Source: Allokutzneria multivorans
Lineage (GTDB): Bacteria; Actinomycetota; Actinomycetes; Mycobacteriales; Pseudonocardiaceae
Direction: 5' to 3'
DNA length: 64,000 bases
Assembly (NCBI RefSeq): GCF_039537405.1
Contig: NZ_BAABAL010000007.1
Coordinates: 62,001 to 126,000 of the forward strand
Shown piece after piece: positions 1-9,616 of this stretch. Made by a program: the position numbers and the translations under genes. Within the stretch, counting starts at the first letter, position 1; every line of letters begins with the position of its first letter. A model generated the notes under the pieces. The model had not been told where the DNA came from and ran no database searches. It saw only the letters and a list, made by a program, of their open reading frames with translations.

Positions 1-1
1 C

Positions 2-3000
2 AGTCGTGCACTGGCCGACAACGACCGCGTGTACGCGGTGATCCACGGCTCTGCGGTGAACCAGGACGGCCGCACGCAGGGGATCACGCTGCCCAGTGGT
101 GACGCGCAGGAGGCCAACTTCCGCGTGGCGCTGGAGCGTGCGGGTGTCGCGGCCTCGGAGATCGGCTACGTCGAAGCGCACGGAACCGGTACGCCGGTTG
201 GTGATCCCATCGAGGCGAACGCGCTGGGCCGCGTGCTTCGCGAAGGTCGCGGCGACGGGGACAGCGCGCTGATCGGCTCCATCAAGACCAACATCGGCCA
301 CCTTGAGGCGGGCGCTGGGATCGCTGGCTTGATCAAGGCGGCGCTGAGCGTGCACCACCGCAGCATTCCGCCGAGCCTGCACTACCGCGCGCCCAACCCG
401 GACATCGATTTGGAGGCGCTGCACGTCGCGGTGCCGACTGCCGTGCAGCCGTGGCCGAGCCGGTACCCACGTGCGGTGGCCGCCGTGAACTCCTTCGGCT
501 TCGGTGGCACCAACGCGAACGTCGTGCTGGGCGAGGCTCCGTCCGTCGAAGCTCCTGCTGTCGCGGCGTCGCCCTCCCCCAGCCTGATCACGTTGAGCGC
601 GCGGAACTCCACGGCGTTGCGGGAGCTGGCCGCGCAGGTCGCGGACCGCTTGGAACGCGAGCCGATCGAACCCGAGCGGTTGGCCGGGCACCTCGCGCTC
701 CGCCGGTCCCACCACGGCCACCGGCTCGCGGTGTCGGGCTCCACGGTTCCCGAACTCGTCACCGCGTTACGCGATGTGTCCACAAAGGACGTTCTGAAGC
801 AGCGCGGACGGATCGCGTTCCTGTACAACGGCCAGGGTCCGCAGTGGTACGCGATGGGGCGCCAGCTGCTGGAGACCAGTCCGGTGTACCGGGAGAAGAT
901 CCTTGAGTGCGATCGGTTGGCGCACAAGTACCTCGGTTGGTCGATCTACGAAGCCCTTGTGGCCGAGGAAGAATCCTCGCGCGTTCACGAGACGCACTGC
1001 CTCCAGCCGACGATGTTCGCGCTCCAGGTCGCGCTGACTGAGCTGTGGAAGTCCTGGGGCGTGGTGCCGGACGCCGTGCTCGGCCACAGCATGGGTGAGA
1101 TCGCTGCTGCTCACGTCAGCGGCGCGCTCGACCTCGACACCGCGTTGCGCGTGATCTGCCACCGCTCGCGCATCCAGGAGAAGGCCGATCCGACCGGCGG
1201 CATGATGTTCGTCGCGCTCGGCAAGGACGAGGCGCTCGCCCTCTGCGAGGCGCACCCGGGGAAACTGTGGCTGTCAGCGGAGAACAGCCCGCGCGCCAGC
1301 ACGCTCTCCGGCCGCTTGCCCGTGCTCGACGCGGTCGCGGCCGAGCTCGGCGAGCGCGGAGTCTTCGCCCGCGTGCTCAAGGTCAACTGCGCGTGCCACA
1401 GCCAGGACATGGACCCGCTGCGCGAGGAGCTTCTGTCCACTTTGGACGGCATGTCCGGTGGAGCGACCACGATCCCGATGTACTCCACGGTCACCGGGGC
1501 TCGGATCGACGGCGCCGAGCTGGGCGTGGACTACTGGTGGAGCAACTTCCGCCAGCCCGTGCTGTTCGAGCCCGCCGTGCGCGCGCTGGTCGCTGACGGC
1601 GTGGACACCTTCGTCGAGCTGAGCCCGCACCCGGTGCTGGCCAACTCCCTCAAGGAGATCAGCGAGGACGCGCTCGTGCTCGCCTCGTTGTCCCGCAAGA
1701 GCGAGGACTGGCCGTCGTTCCTGGGCGCGCTGGGCGAGCTGTACGTGGCGGGTCACGAGATCGACTGGGCGCGGCGCTACCCGGCCGCCGACGTGCTCGA
1801 CCTGCCGACGAATCCGTGGGTGCGCGAGAGCTACTGGAACGAGAGCGAGGTGTCGCTGCGCTACCGGGCAGGCGGGCAGGAGCACCCGATGCTCAAGCGC
1901 GTCGACGCGGTCCGGCCGACGTGGGAGATCCGCTGGAGCGACCACAGGCTCTCCTGGGTGGGCGAGCACGACGTGTTCGGCTCGGTGATCGTTCCCGGAG
2001 CGTCCTACGTGGAGGCTGCGCTCGTCGCGGCGCGCGAACTGACCGGGCAGAGCTGTGGCTTGGACTACGTGGCGTTCGAGCGCGCGTGCGTGCTGGACGA
2101 GGAAGATCCGCAGCTGAGCCGGATCGAGCTGAACCCCGATGACGGCACCTTCCAGGTCCACCACCGCTCCGTGCGCGGGTCGACGTGGATTCGCGCCGTG
2201 CACGGCAGGTTCCACGCCGCGTCCTCCACCGTGGACACCTCGGAGAGCGTCGAGGCGATCAGGGCTCGGTGTGATCGGAGCTTCGCGGCCACCGACGTCT
2301 ACAAGGTGTTGAGCGACAAGGGATACCGCTACGGCTCGACGTTCTGCGGCATCGACCGGTTGCACGTCGGCCCCGGCGAGTCGCTCGCCCGCATCGTCGT
2401 GCCGCGCCTGCTGCGCCGAGCCCTCGACGGCTACCTGTTCCACCCCGCCGTGCTCGACGCGTGCTTCCAGAGCGGCATCCTGCACCCGACCGCCGACAAG
2501 CCGTTGGAGCTGCTGCCGCACACCTATCTGCCGACCTCGATCGCGAACGTGCGCGTGCACGGCGATCTCTCGAAGGCCGCGTGGTGCCACACCATCGCGC
2601 ACAAGCACGACGTGAACGGCTTGTCCGTCGACATCCGCGTGCTGGGCGCTTCCGGCGAACTGCTCGCGGAGTACCTGCGCCTTGAGGGCAAGGTCCTTCG
2701 GCACGACAGCTCGGGGATCGAGGACCACCTCTACCACCTCGCCTGGGAGGTCGACCGCGAGTCCGACGGCGCGGGCACCGCTGTGGCCAGCGCGATCACG
2801 CTCGCGCCATCGGAGCTTGCGCTCGACGAAGAGGCCGCCACCACGGCGGTCCGGCTCTCACGGCACGGCTACGCGACCGAGTACCAGGGCGACCTCAACG
2901 AGCTGTGCTCCGCATATGTGCTGGACTGCCTCGCACGGTTCGGTGTCGGCCACGAGTTCGGCCTCGACGACCTCTCCGGACTGCAACCGCGTCTGCGTCA

Positions 3001-6000
3001 GGCGATGGCGGGCTACCTGGCCTTCTTGGTCTCCGATGGCTTGCTCGGTCAGGACGGGGAGCGGTTCCGTCGGACCGGTCCATCCACTGTGGACACTGAG
3101 GCGCTCTGGTCGCGCACCTTCACCCGCCACCCGTCGGCGGCGTGGGAGCTGTTGTTGCTGCGCAAGACCGGCTCGCGGCTGTACGACGTTCTCACCGGCG
3201 AGGCTGATCCCCTGGAGCTGTTGTTCCCGGCGGGCTCGCAGGAGGAGACCGAGCCGATCTACCAGAGTTCGCCGGTGTCGCGCCTCTACAACATCCTGAT
3301 GAAGCGCGCACTGGAGCGCTTCGTCGCCGCCACTGATCCTCGGCGGCAGTTGCGGGTGCTTGAGGTCGGCGGTGGTACGGGCGGCTTGACGGTGAACGTG
3401 CTCGGCGTGTTGCCGCCCGAGCGCACGGAGTACGTGTTCACCGATGTCTCCCCCGCGTTCGCACAGGCGGCCCGGGATCGCTTCGGCACCTACGGTTTCG
3501 TCACCGCGCGCACGTTGGACATTGAGCGGGATCTCGAAGAGCAGGGCATCGAGCCGGGCTCCTTCGACATCGTGCTCGCCTCCGACGTCGTGCACGCGAC
3601 CAGCGACCTGAAGCGCACGCTGTTCCACCTCCAGGACGCTCTTGCGCCGGGCGGCGTGCTCGGCCTCATCGAGGCGCTGCCCGGGAACCGTCAACTCGAC
3701 CTGACGTTCGGGCTCACCACGGGCTGGTGGGCTTTCCGGGACCTCGCGCTGCGCAAGGACGGCCCGCTGCTCGGCGTCGACGCCTGGCGAGAAGTGCTGC
3801 GCTCGGCCGGTTTCGAGGACGTCGCGGCGCTCGGCGATCCCGGGCACACTGGCGCGGGCGCACAGGCCGTGCTGCTCGCCCGCACTCCTGCCAGCTCCAC
3901 CGGATTTCGGGTCACCGAGGCTTGGGGCGATGTCAGCGAGTGGCTGATCGTCGCTGAGCCGGGTGACGCGCTCGCGTCGCAGATCGCCGCCCGGGTGACG
4001 GCTGACGGTGGCCGGGCGGTCCTCGCGGCTCCGGGCGAGAAGCCGGAGGTGACCGCACCCGTCCGGATCGTCTTCTGTGGACAGTCCACTATGGACATCG
4101 CAGGGCTGTTCCAGTTCGAGTCGTCCAGGGTCTTCCTGCTGACCAGGGGCACGCACGCGGTCCGTGCTGACTCGGTGGACCTCGCCGGAGCACCGGTGTG
4201 GGGTGTCGGCACGGTCGCGGGCCTGGAACACCCGTCGTCGAAGTGCACGATGATCGACCTGGCCGCTTCGCCGGAGCCCGGCGAGATCGAAGCTGTGTGG
4301 CGTGAACTGGTCTCCCCCGGTGCTGAGCGGGAGATCGCTCTGCGCGCGGGGACGCGTTTCGTGCGGCGGCTGCGTTCCCTTCCTGCACCACGGGTCTCCG
4401 CCGGAGCGGATGCGTACGCGTTGGAGCTGGGCACGCCCGGCGCGCTCGATTCGCTGGCTTTCGTCTCCGTCCCGTTCCACGAGCCCGGTCCCGGGCAGGT
4501 GGAGATCGAGGTCGTCGCGGCGGGGCTGAACTTCCTCGACCTGATGACGGCGCTCGACCAGGTTCCGGCGCTGGAGACCACGTCGTCCTACCGCTTCGGC
4601 GCGGAGTGCTCCGGTGTGGTGACCCGTGTCGGCGCGGACGTCACCGGTCTCAGCCCCGGCGACCCCGTGATCGCGGTCAGCAGCGCTCAGCTGGCGGTCG
4701 CTTCGCACGTCACGCTCGACGCGGTCAACGTGGTGGCCAAGCCCGCCGCGCTCGGCTTCGAGGAGGCCGCGTCCACGCCGATCGTGTTCCTGACCGCGTG
4801 GTACGCCTTGGAGCGGCTGGCTCGGGTGCGGCCCGGCGACCGCGTGCTGATCCACTCCGCAGCGGGTGGCACGGGCTTGGCGGCGATCCAGATCGCGCGC
4901 CGCGCGGGTGCTGAGGTCTTCGCGACGGCGGGCAGCCCGGAGAAGCGCGCACTGTTGCGGTCCTTGGGAGTCCAGCACGTGATGGACTCGCGGTCGCTGG
5001 ACTTCGTCGAGCACGTCCGGGCCGTCACGGGTGGTGCCGGGGTCGATGTGGTGCTCAACTCGTTGACCGGCGCGGCGGCCACGCGGAGCCTCGACTGCCT
5101 CGCTCCCTACGGGCGGTTCGTGGAGATCGGCAAGCGCGACCTGCTCGATGACCGGCGGCTCGGGCTTCGTCCGTTCCTGCGCAACCTGGCCTACCTCAGC
5201 TTCGACCTCCGCCAGCTGATCGTCGACCGCCCCGCCGAGGTGCGCGCCGAGCTGGAGCGGCTCGTCGGGCTCCTGGCCTCTGGCGAGCTGAACCCCTTGC
5301 CGTACCGGGTGTTCCACCCGCGCCAGGCCGAGGCGGCGTTCCGCCAGATGGCCGCGGCGAAGCACGTCGGCAAGCTCGTGCTCGCGATGGACGAGCGCGA
5401 TGTGACCGTGCGCCCTCAGCCTCGCCCGATCGACTGGAGCGGGACGTGGTTGATCACCGGCGGCCTCGGCGGGGTCGGCCTGGCCATGGCCGACTCGCTC
5501 GCCTCCGCAGGGGTTTCGCACCTCGTGCTGCTCGGCCGCTCCGGCGCTTCTCGCCTGGAGGCTGCTGACCGCGTGGAAGCTTTGCGCGCCAAGGGTGTTT
5601 CGGTCGTCGTCGAAGCGGCTGACGTGAGTTCGCGGTCGTCCATGGAAGGCGTTCTGGAGCGGATCGCCCGCGATCTCCCACCGCTCGCCGGAGTACTGCA
5701 CTGCGCGATGGTCCTCGACGACGTCTTGCTTGCAGACTTGGACAGTGAGCGGATGGAGCGGGTGTACGCGCCGAAGGCGTTGGGCGCGTGGCACTTGCAC
5801 GAGCTGACCAAGGAGCTGCCGCTGCGTGCGTTCGTGCTCTTCTCCTCGGCGGCCTCGATGATCGGCAACCGTGGTCAGGCGAACTACGCCGCGGCCAACA
5901 GCTTCCTCGACCAGCTCGCCGAACACCGTGCCGCCCAAGGGCTTCCGGCGCTCGCGGTGAACTGGGGCGCGATCTCCGACGCGGGCTACGTCGCGCGGCA

Positions 6001-6505
6001 CGCCGATGTGGCCAAGCTCGTCGCGGCTTCCGGCATGCGAGACTTCACCACGCACGAGGCGTTCCGCGTGCTGAGCGAGCTGCTGTCGACGACGCACTCC
6101 AACGTCGGTGTGCTGCCGATGGACTGGCCCAGGTTCTTCCAGCAGTACGGCGAGGACGTGCCGCCCCGCTACGCCGAGCAGGTCGAACTGCACGGCTCGG
6201 CGAGCTCCGAGCAGGCGGTGTCCGGATCGCTGCGCCAGCGGTTGCGCACGCAGACCGGTGACGCGCGCGAACTCCTGCTCCGCGAGGTGTTGCGGGCGCG
6301 GGTGGCCACCGTGCTCGGCATGCCGTCGACGGATCTGGACGACACCAAGCCGCTGATGGACTACCTGGATTCGCTGCTGGCGGTGGAGATCAGCTCGTGG
6401 CTCGAACGCGAGCTGGGCGCCAAGGTGACGATCATGGAACTGATGAAGGGGCCGAGCGTGGAACAACTCGCGGGCCAGCTGCTGGAGCGAATGGTGGAGC
6501 GGTAG
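2..6505 (+). CDS. Reducing type I polyketide synthase, C-terminal part (partial)
   Basis: The gene enters from the left edge; the reading frame is open from base 2. Counting from the GTG codon at base 29, it shows the C-terminal half of a ketosynthase (EAHGTGT, NIGHLEAGAG, NSFGFGGTN; the active-site Cys lies upstream). Next come an acyltransferase (GHSMGE, Ser ~354; CACHS, His ~457), a dehydratase (HxxxGxxxxP His ~647, Asp ~810), a C-methyltransferase (EVGGGTGG ~1112), and an enoylreductase (NADPH loop ~1610-1616). A ketoreductase (TGGLGGVG ~1810, catalytic Tyr ~1953) and an ACP (DSL Ser ~2115) follow. All domains look active. The KR has an LDD motif, which is typical of B-type ketoreductases. 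It ends soon after the ACP, with no thioesterase or docking helix. The domain order matches fungal highly reducing PKSs, but a terminal module of a larger bacterial PKS is equally possible. Confidence 0.95.
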   Translation, partial: SRALADNDRVYAVIHGSAVNQDGRTQGITLPSGDAQEANFRVALERAGVAASEIGYVEAHGTGTPVGDPIEANALGRVLREGRGDGDSALIGSIKTNIGHLEAGAGIAGLIKAALSVHHRSIPPSLHYRAPNPDIDLEALHVAVPTAVQPWPSRYPRAVAAVNSFGFGGTNANVVLGEAPSVEAPAVAASPSPSLITLSARNSTALRELAAQVADRLEREPIEPERLAGHLALRRSHHGHRLAVSGSTVPELVTALRDVSTKDVLKQRGRIAFLYNGQGPQWYAMGRQLLETSPVYREKILECDRLAHKYLGWSIYEALVAEEESSRVHETHCLQPTMFALQVALTELWKSWGVVPDAVLGHSMGEIAAAHVSGALDLDTALRVICHRSRIQEKADPTGGMMFVALGKDEALALCEAHPGKLWLSAENSPRASTLSGRLPVLDAVAAELGERGVFARVLKVNCACHSQDMDPLREELLSTLDGMSGGATTIPMYSTVTGARIDGAELGVDYWWSNFRQPVLFEPAVRALVADGVDTFVELSPHPVLANSLKEISEDALVLASLSRKSEDWPSFLGALGELYVAGHEIDWARRYPAADVLDLPTNPWVRESYWNESEVSLRYRAGGQEHPMLKRVDAVRPTWEIRWSDHRLSWVGEHDVFGSVIVPGASYVEAALVAARELTGQSCGLDYVAFERACVLDEEDPQLSRIELNPDDGTFQVHHRSVRGSTWIRAVHGRFHAASSTVDTSESVEAIRARCDRSFAATDVYKVLSDKGYRYGSTFCGIDRLHVGPGESLARIVVPRLLRRALDGYLFHPAVLDACFQSGILHPTADKPLELLPHTYLPTSIANVRVHGDLSKAAWCHTIAHKHDVNGLSVDIRVLGASGELLAEYLRLEGKVLRHDSSGIEDHLYHLAWEVDRESDGAGTAVASAITLAPSELALDEEAATTAVRLSRHGYATEYQGDLNELCSAYVLDCLARFGVGHEFGLDDLSGLQPRLRQAMAGYLAFLVSDGLLGQDGERFRRTGPSTVDTEALWSRTFTRHPSAAWELLLLRKTGSRLYDVLTGEADPLELLFPAGSQEETEPIYQSSPVSRLYNILMKRALERFVAATDPRRQLRVLEVGGGTGGLTVNVLGVLPPERTEYVFTDVSPAFAQAARDRFGTYGFVTARTLDIERDLEEQGIEPGSFDIVLASDVVHATSDLKRTLFHLQDALAPGGVLGLIEALPGNRQLDLTFGLTTGWWAFRDLALRKDGPLLGVDAWREVLRSAGFEDVAALGDPGHTGAGAQAVLLARTPASSTGFRVTEAWGDVSEWLIVAEPGDALASQIAARVTADGGRAVLAAPGEKPEVTAPVRIVFCGQSTMDIAGLFQFESSRVFLLTRGTHAVRADSVDLAGAPVWGVGTVAGLEHPSSKCTMIDLAASPEPGEIEAVWRELVSPGAEREIALRAGTRFVRRLRSLPAPRVSAGADAYALELGTPGALDSLAFVSVPFHEPGPGQVEIEVVAAGLNFLDLMTALDQVPALETTSSYRFGAECSGVVTRVGADVTGLSPGDPVIAVSSAQLAVASHVTLDAVNVVAKPAALGFEEAASTPIVFLTAWYALERLARVRPGDRVLIHSAAGGTGLAAIQIARRAGAEVFATAGSPEKRALLRSLGVQHVMDSRSLDFVEHVRAVTGGAGVDVVLNSLTGAAATRSLDCLAPYGRFVEIGKRDLLDDRRLGLRPFLRNLAYLSFDLRQLIVDRPAEVRAELERLVGLLASGELNPLPYRVFHPRQAEAAFRQMAAAKHVGKLVLAMDERDVTVRPQPRPIDWSGTWLITGGLGGVGLAMADSLASAGVSHLVLLGRSGASRLEAADRVEALRAKGVSVVVEAADVSSRSSMEGVLERIARDLPPLAGVLHCAMVLDDVLLADLDSERMERVYAPKALGAWHLHELTKELPLRAFVLFSSAASMIGNRGQANYAAANSFLDQLAEHRAAQGLPALAVNWGAISDAGYVARHADVAKLVAASGMRDFTTHEAFRVLSELLSTTHSNVGVLPMDWPRFFQQYGEDVPPRYAEQVELHGSASSEQAVSGSLRQRLRTQTGDARELLLREVLRARVATVLGMPSTDLDDTKPLMDYLDSLLAVEISSWLERELGAKVTIMELMKGPSVEQLAGQLLERMVER

Positions 6506-6508
6506 CAC

Positions 6509-7342
6509 GTGGAGGAGATCGAGATCCGCCTGCCTCGCGCTGGGATCACGGTGCGGGGCAGGCGCTTCGGCTCGCCGGGCGGACTGCCTGTGCTGTGCCT
6601 GCACGGCTGGCTGGACAACTGCGCGAGCTTCACGCCGATGGCTTCGCGGCTCGACGGCTTCGAGCTGGTCACCATCGACCTGCCGGGGCACGGCCTTTCC
6701 GACCCGGTCCCGTCACCGACCTGCCAGTACCTGGACTACGTCGCGTGCGTGCTCGAACTCGCGCGCGTCCAGGGCTGGCAGCGGCTCCAGCTCATCGGGC
6801 ACTCGCTCGGTGGCGCGCTGTCCGCGCTCATCGCGGGCGCGGCACCGTCGCTGGTGGAACGTTTGGTGTTGATCGATGCAATCGGCCCGCTGTCGGCCTC
6901 TCCGGAGGTCGGGCGGGAGAGCGTCGGCCGCTACCTGTCCGCCTACCTCGCCGACGAGCCCGCGCCCGTCTACCGCACCCGTTCGCAGGCGTTGAAGGCG
7001 CGTGTGCAGCTCGCCGACATCCTGCTCGACACCGCTTCTCTGTTGTTGGAGCGCGATCTGCGGGAAGTTCCGGGCGGCTTCTCCTGGCGCAGCGACAACC
7101 GGCTCCGCCACCCGTTCACCATGACCTTCACCGAGGAGCAGGTGCGCGCTTACCTCGGCGCCATCACCGCGCCCGTGCTGTTCGTCGAGGCCGAGCGGAC
7201 CGCACTGCGCGAGGACTACTACCCCGGCAGGCTCGCCGCCGTGCCCAACTTGACCAAGGTGAGACTCGCGGGCGGGCACCACCTGCACGTCGAGAACCCT
7301 GACCCGGTGGCTGAGGCAGTGCGGGGGTTCCTGGGAAATTAG
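6509..7342 (+). CDS. Alpha/beta hydrolase, likely PKS-associated
   Basis: A 277-residue alpha/beta hydrolase starting at GTG three bases after the PKS stop codon, so the two are almost certainly co-transcribed and translationally coupled. It has an N-terminal oxyanion-type HGW motif, the nucleophile elbow GHSLGG (Ser99) and a C-terminal GGHHLH motif carrying the catalytic His (~257). The GHHLHxE ending resembles the SERHL-like serine hydrolases. Because the PKS lacks a thioesterase, the inferred job is hydrolytic or editing release of the polyketide chain from the ACP. A metabolite hydrolase with no PKS role cannot be excluded. No signal peptide; cytosolic. Confidence 0.85.
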   Translation: MEEIEIRLPRAGITVRGRRFGSPGGLPVLCLHGWLDNCASFTPMASRLDGFELVTIDLPGHGLSDPVPSPTCQYLDYVACVLELARVQGWQRLQLIGHSLGGALSALIAGAAPSLVERLVLIDAIGPLSASPEVGRESVGRYLSAYLADEPAPVYRTRSQALKARVQLADILLDTASLLLERDLREVPGGFSWRSDNRLRHPFTMTFTEEQVRAYLGAITAPVLFVEAERTALREDYYPGRLAAVPNLTKVRLAGGHHLHVENPDPVAEAVRGFLGN

Positions 7343-7378
7343 CTGGTACGAGTTTCCGGTGCCGTCCATCCTGAGCGC

Positions 7379-7966
7379 ATGTTCCAGCACGAGATCCGCG
7401 CGGCGCACACGCCGTCGACGATCACGGTCTACCAGGCGTACTCGCCGCTGATCGGTCTTCCCGCTGCCCGAGACGGTCGCTTCCCGGAGGTGTGGAAGCG
7501 CGATCGGATGACGTGGATCAAGCCCTCGTTCCTCTGGATGATGTACCGCTGCGGCTGGGCGAGCAAGGAGGGACAGGAGGTTGTGCTGGCGGTGGAGATC
7601 ACGCGCGACGGCTTCGACTGGGCGCTGGCCAACGCCTGCCTTTCCCACTACCAGCACGGCCTGCACGAGTCCCGCGCCGACTGGCAGCGGCAGTTGCGGC
7701 GCTCGCACGCGCGCGTCCAGTGGGACCCGGAGCGCGACCTCGGGCTCAATCCGCTCCCGCACCGCGCCTTGCAGCTAGGACTCGGCGGCGAGGCTGCTCA
7801 GCGGTATGCCGACGAGTGGATCGTGTCGATCACCGACGTCACCGGGCTGGCCCGTCGTGTGCACGGCCTCGTCCGGGAGGGGAGCCACGACGCGGCGCGG
7901 GAACTCCTCCCGGTCGAGGAGCCGTATCCGGCCGCGCTGAGCCACCTAGTTCCAGATCAGGCGTGA
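7379..7966 (+). CDS. DUF4291 family protein
   Basis: This 195-residue protein matches the DUF4291 pattern from end to end: an N-terminal IRA..TITVYQAY motif, then RMTWIKPSFLWMMYR near residues 41-55, then a GQEVVLAVEI segment. The family is widespread in actinomycetes and other bacteria and has no established biochemical function. The start is ATG, 36 bases after the hydrolase stop. The 3' end overlaps the convergent aldo/keto reductase gene by 21 bases. There is no signal peptide or membrane segment. Nothing in the context assigns a role, and a link to the PKS is not supported beyond distance. Confidence 0.85.
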   Translation: MFQHEIRAAHTPSTITVYQAYSPLIGLPAARDGRFPEVWKRDRMTWIKPSFLWMMYRCGWASKEGQEVVLAVEITRDGFDWALANACLSHYQHGLHESRADWQRQLRRSHARVQWDPERDLGLNPLPHRALQLGLGGEAAQRYADEWIVSITDVTGLARRVHGLVREGSHDAARELLPVEEPYPAALSHLVPDQA

Positions 7967-8848
7967 GCGCGTCGCCCAGTACTGCTCCGCGGGCTCGGCG
8001 AGGTCGCTCAGATCCTCCATGTCGACGTCGAGCGCGCGGAGGTTGTCGTCGAGCTGCTGGGTGCTCGCGGCTCCACTGAGGACGGTGTCGGCCCACGGCT
8101 GAGCCAGCGCCGCCGCGATCGCGATGGCGTCCGGGCCGACTCCGTGGCGCTGGGCCAGCTCGGCGATGCGGGCGGGCGGGTTCGCAATGAGCCTGCCGTT
8201 GGCCACGGTTTCCTTGAGCAGCACCTGCGCTCCGGCTTCGTGGGCCTGCCTCAGCGCGGGGCCGACCGACGGTTCGAGAACGTTCCACGTGGACTGGACG
8301 ACAGTGAAGATCCCCAGCTCCAGCGCGCGTTCCACCGTCGCGGCCTGCGCGGGGCCGGAGGTGGAGAAGCCGACGCGCACCCCGGACTCCGCGAGCGCGG
8401 CGAGTGCTTCGAGCAGCGGCTCGTCGGTGAACAGCGGGCTGTCCGGTGTGAGTGAGTGGACCTGGTAGTAACCGACCTGATTGCCAAGCAGCGCTTGGGT
8501 TTGCGCCCACTGAGCGGTGAAGCGGGCGAGGGAGTGCTCCTTGACCTCGTGCACCTCGGCGTCCGGGCGCCAGTCGGCCACGTAGGCGTAGCCCCACTTG
8601 CTCGACACCGTCACGTCGGTGATCGCGCGGTCCGCCAGCCACCCGGCCAGGAACTCCTCGGAGCGGCCGTAGGAGCGCGCCGCGTCCACCCAGCGGACCC
8701 CGCGCGCGTGGGCCGCGTCGAGCACCTCCCAGCACGCCAGGCGCATCGCCTCGACCGTGCGCTCTCGCGGCAGGGCGTCCTCGCGGCCGAGGTTGATGTA
8801 GGCGGGGCGGCCGAGCGCGGCCAGGCCGAGTCCGATGCGGTCGAGCAT
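7946..8848 (-). CDS. Aldo/keto reductase
   Basis: A 300-residue member of the NAD(P)H-dependent aldo/keto reductase superfamily. The catalytic tetrad can be read directly: Asp in RWVDAARSYG, Tyr in the same segment, Lys in VSSKWGY and His in YYQVHS. The C-terminal half shows the usual barrel strands of the family (for example VRVGFSTSGP). I chose ATG at 8848 (MLDRIGLGLAALG) because the sequence upstream of it in the open frame does not look like this family. It is convergent with the DUF4291 gene. The substrate cannot be predicted from sequence. Confidence 0.9.
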   Translation of the reverse strand: MLDRIGLGLAALGRPAYINLGREDALPRERTVEAMRLACWEVLDAAHARGVRWVDAARSYGRSEEFLAGWLADRAITDVTVSSKWGYAYVADWRPDAEVHEVKEHSLARFTAQWAQTQALLGNQVGYYQVHSLTPDSPLFTDEPLLEALAALAESGVRVGFSTSGPAQAATVERALELGIFTVVQSTWNVLEPSVGPALRQAHEAGAQVLLKETVANGRLIANPPARIAELAQRHGVGPDAIAIAAALAQPWADTVLSGAASTQQLDDNLRALDVDMEDLSDLAEPAEQYWATRSRLIWN

Positions 8849-8954
8849 GCCGACCAGCCTAGTTGTCCACATACGTGAATGCTTGTCACATTCGCGATCG
8901 GCTGTCACCCTTGCCGGACCGCCGCGTTCCCTGCTTCACACCGGAGGTTTGGTG

Positions 8955-9557
8955 ATGGCGATGAGGCCACGCGCACTGACCGGGGCCGCGCTCGTCGGCG
9001 GACTGCTACTGCTCGCGCCGGGCACCGCGGGAGCCGAGGTCGAGCCGGGCGGATGGACGTCCCACTCGCCCTCGTTCACCGTGCAGGAGAGGGGGTGCGG
9101 CAGCGTCAGCGGGCTCACCTTCTCGCTGTCGTGCTCCACCGCGAGCGGAGACCAGCGCGCCGAACGGCGCTACGCGACCTACACCGGCGGTACCCGCCAG
9201 TTCGAGGGCTCGTTCCGGATCACCAGCATGGGTGGTACCCGGATCAGCCTCAAGCAGACGTTCCACGAATCAGCCAGCGGCCCGTTCTTCATGCTCGCCG
9301 TGGAGCGCGGCGGCCGGCTCTACGCCGTGCACGGCGGTGACACCGTCGCCAGCGGAGCCACCGTCGGCACCACGGTGCGCGTCAACACCGTGCACCAGGT
9401 CGGCAGCGAACACCGCACCTACGTCAACGGTTCGCTGCGGCACCGGACCTCCAGCCCCGGCGGCAGCTTCTACGACAAGTTCGGCGCGTACCGCACCAAC
9501 AGCGGCAACGGCCCCGCCACCGTGACGTGGAGCAACATCGGGTTCTGGCGCAAGTAA
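8955..9557 (+). CDS. Secreted beta-jelly-roll-like protein, possible polysaccharide-binding or lyase fold
   Basis: A 200-residue exported protein. The ATG at 8955 is preceded by GGAGG (8943-8947) at good spacing. A Sec signal peptide covers about residues 1-27 (basic MAMRPR, hydrophobic core, cleavage near TAGA/EV). The mature part is rich in beta-strand patterns and ends with a FGAYRTNSGN..VTWSNIGFW segment that recalls the concanavalin-like jelly roll of PL7/PL20-type polysaccharide lyases. No catalytic residues can be assigned with confidence, so it may only bind carbohydrate. Two cysteines in the first mature segment could form a disulfide. A hairpin terminator follows. Confidence 0.75.
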   Translation: MAMRPRALTGAALVGGLLLLAPGTAGAEVEPGGWTSHSPSFTVQERGCGSVSGLTFSLSCSTASGDQRAERRYATYTGGTRQFEGSFRITSMGGTRISLKQTFHESASGPFFMLAVERGGRLYAVHGGDTVASGATVGTTVRVNTVHQVGSEHRTYVNGSLRHRTSSPGGSFYDKFGAYRTNSGNGPATVTWSNIGFWRK

Positions 9558-9568
9558 CCCTTCCCGAC

Positions 9569-9595
9569 GCGGCGGTCCCGCTGCGGGGCCGCCGC
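9569..9595 (+). terminator. Hairpin terminator after the secreted protein gene
   Basis: Twelve-base arms GCGGCGGTCCCG and CGGGGCCGCCGC with a 3-base loop and one G-T wobble, starting 12 bases after the stop codon. There is no T-run, which is common for actinomycete terminators. Confidence 0.6.
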
Positions 9596-9616
9596 CCTCC
9601 GCGCCAGGTGGTGCCC

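Noticed and set aside
2858..6691. Very long open frame (over 1200 codons) on the strand opposite the PKS
   Set aside because: It is the antisense of clear PKS domains, is rich in Arg/His/Gln as expected for a high-GC shadow frame, and has no family motif or ribosome site.
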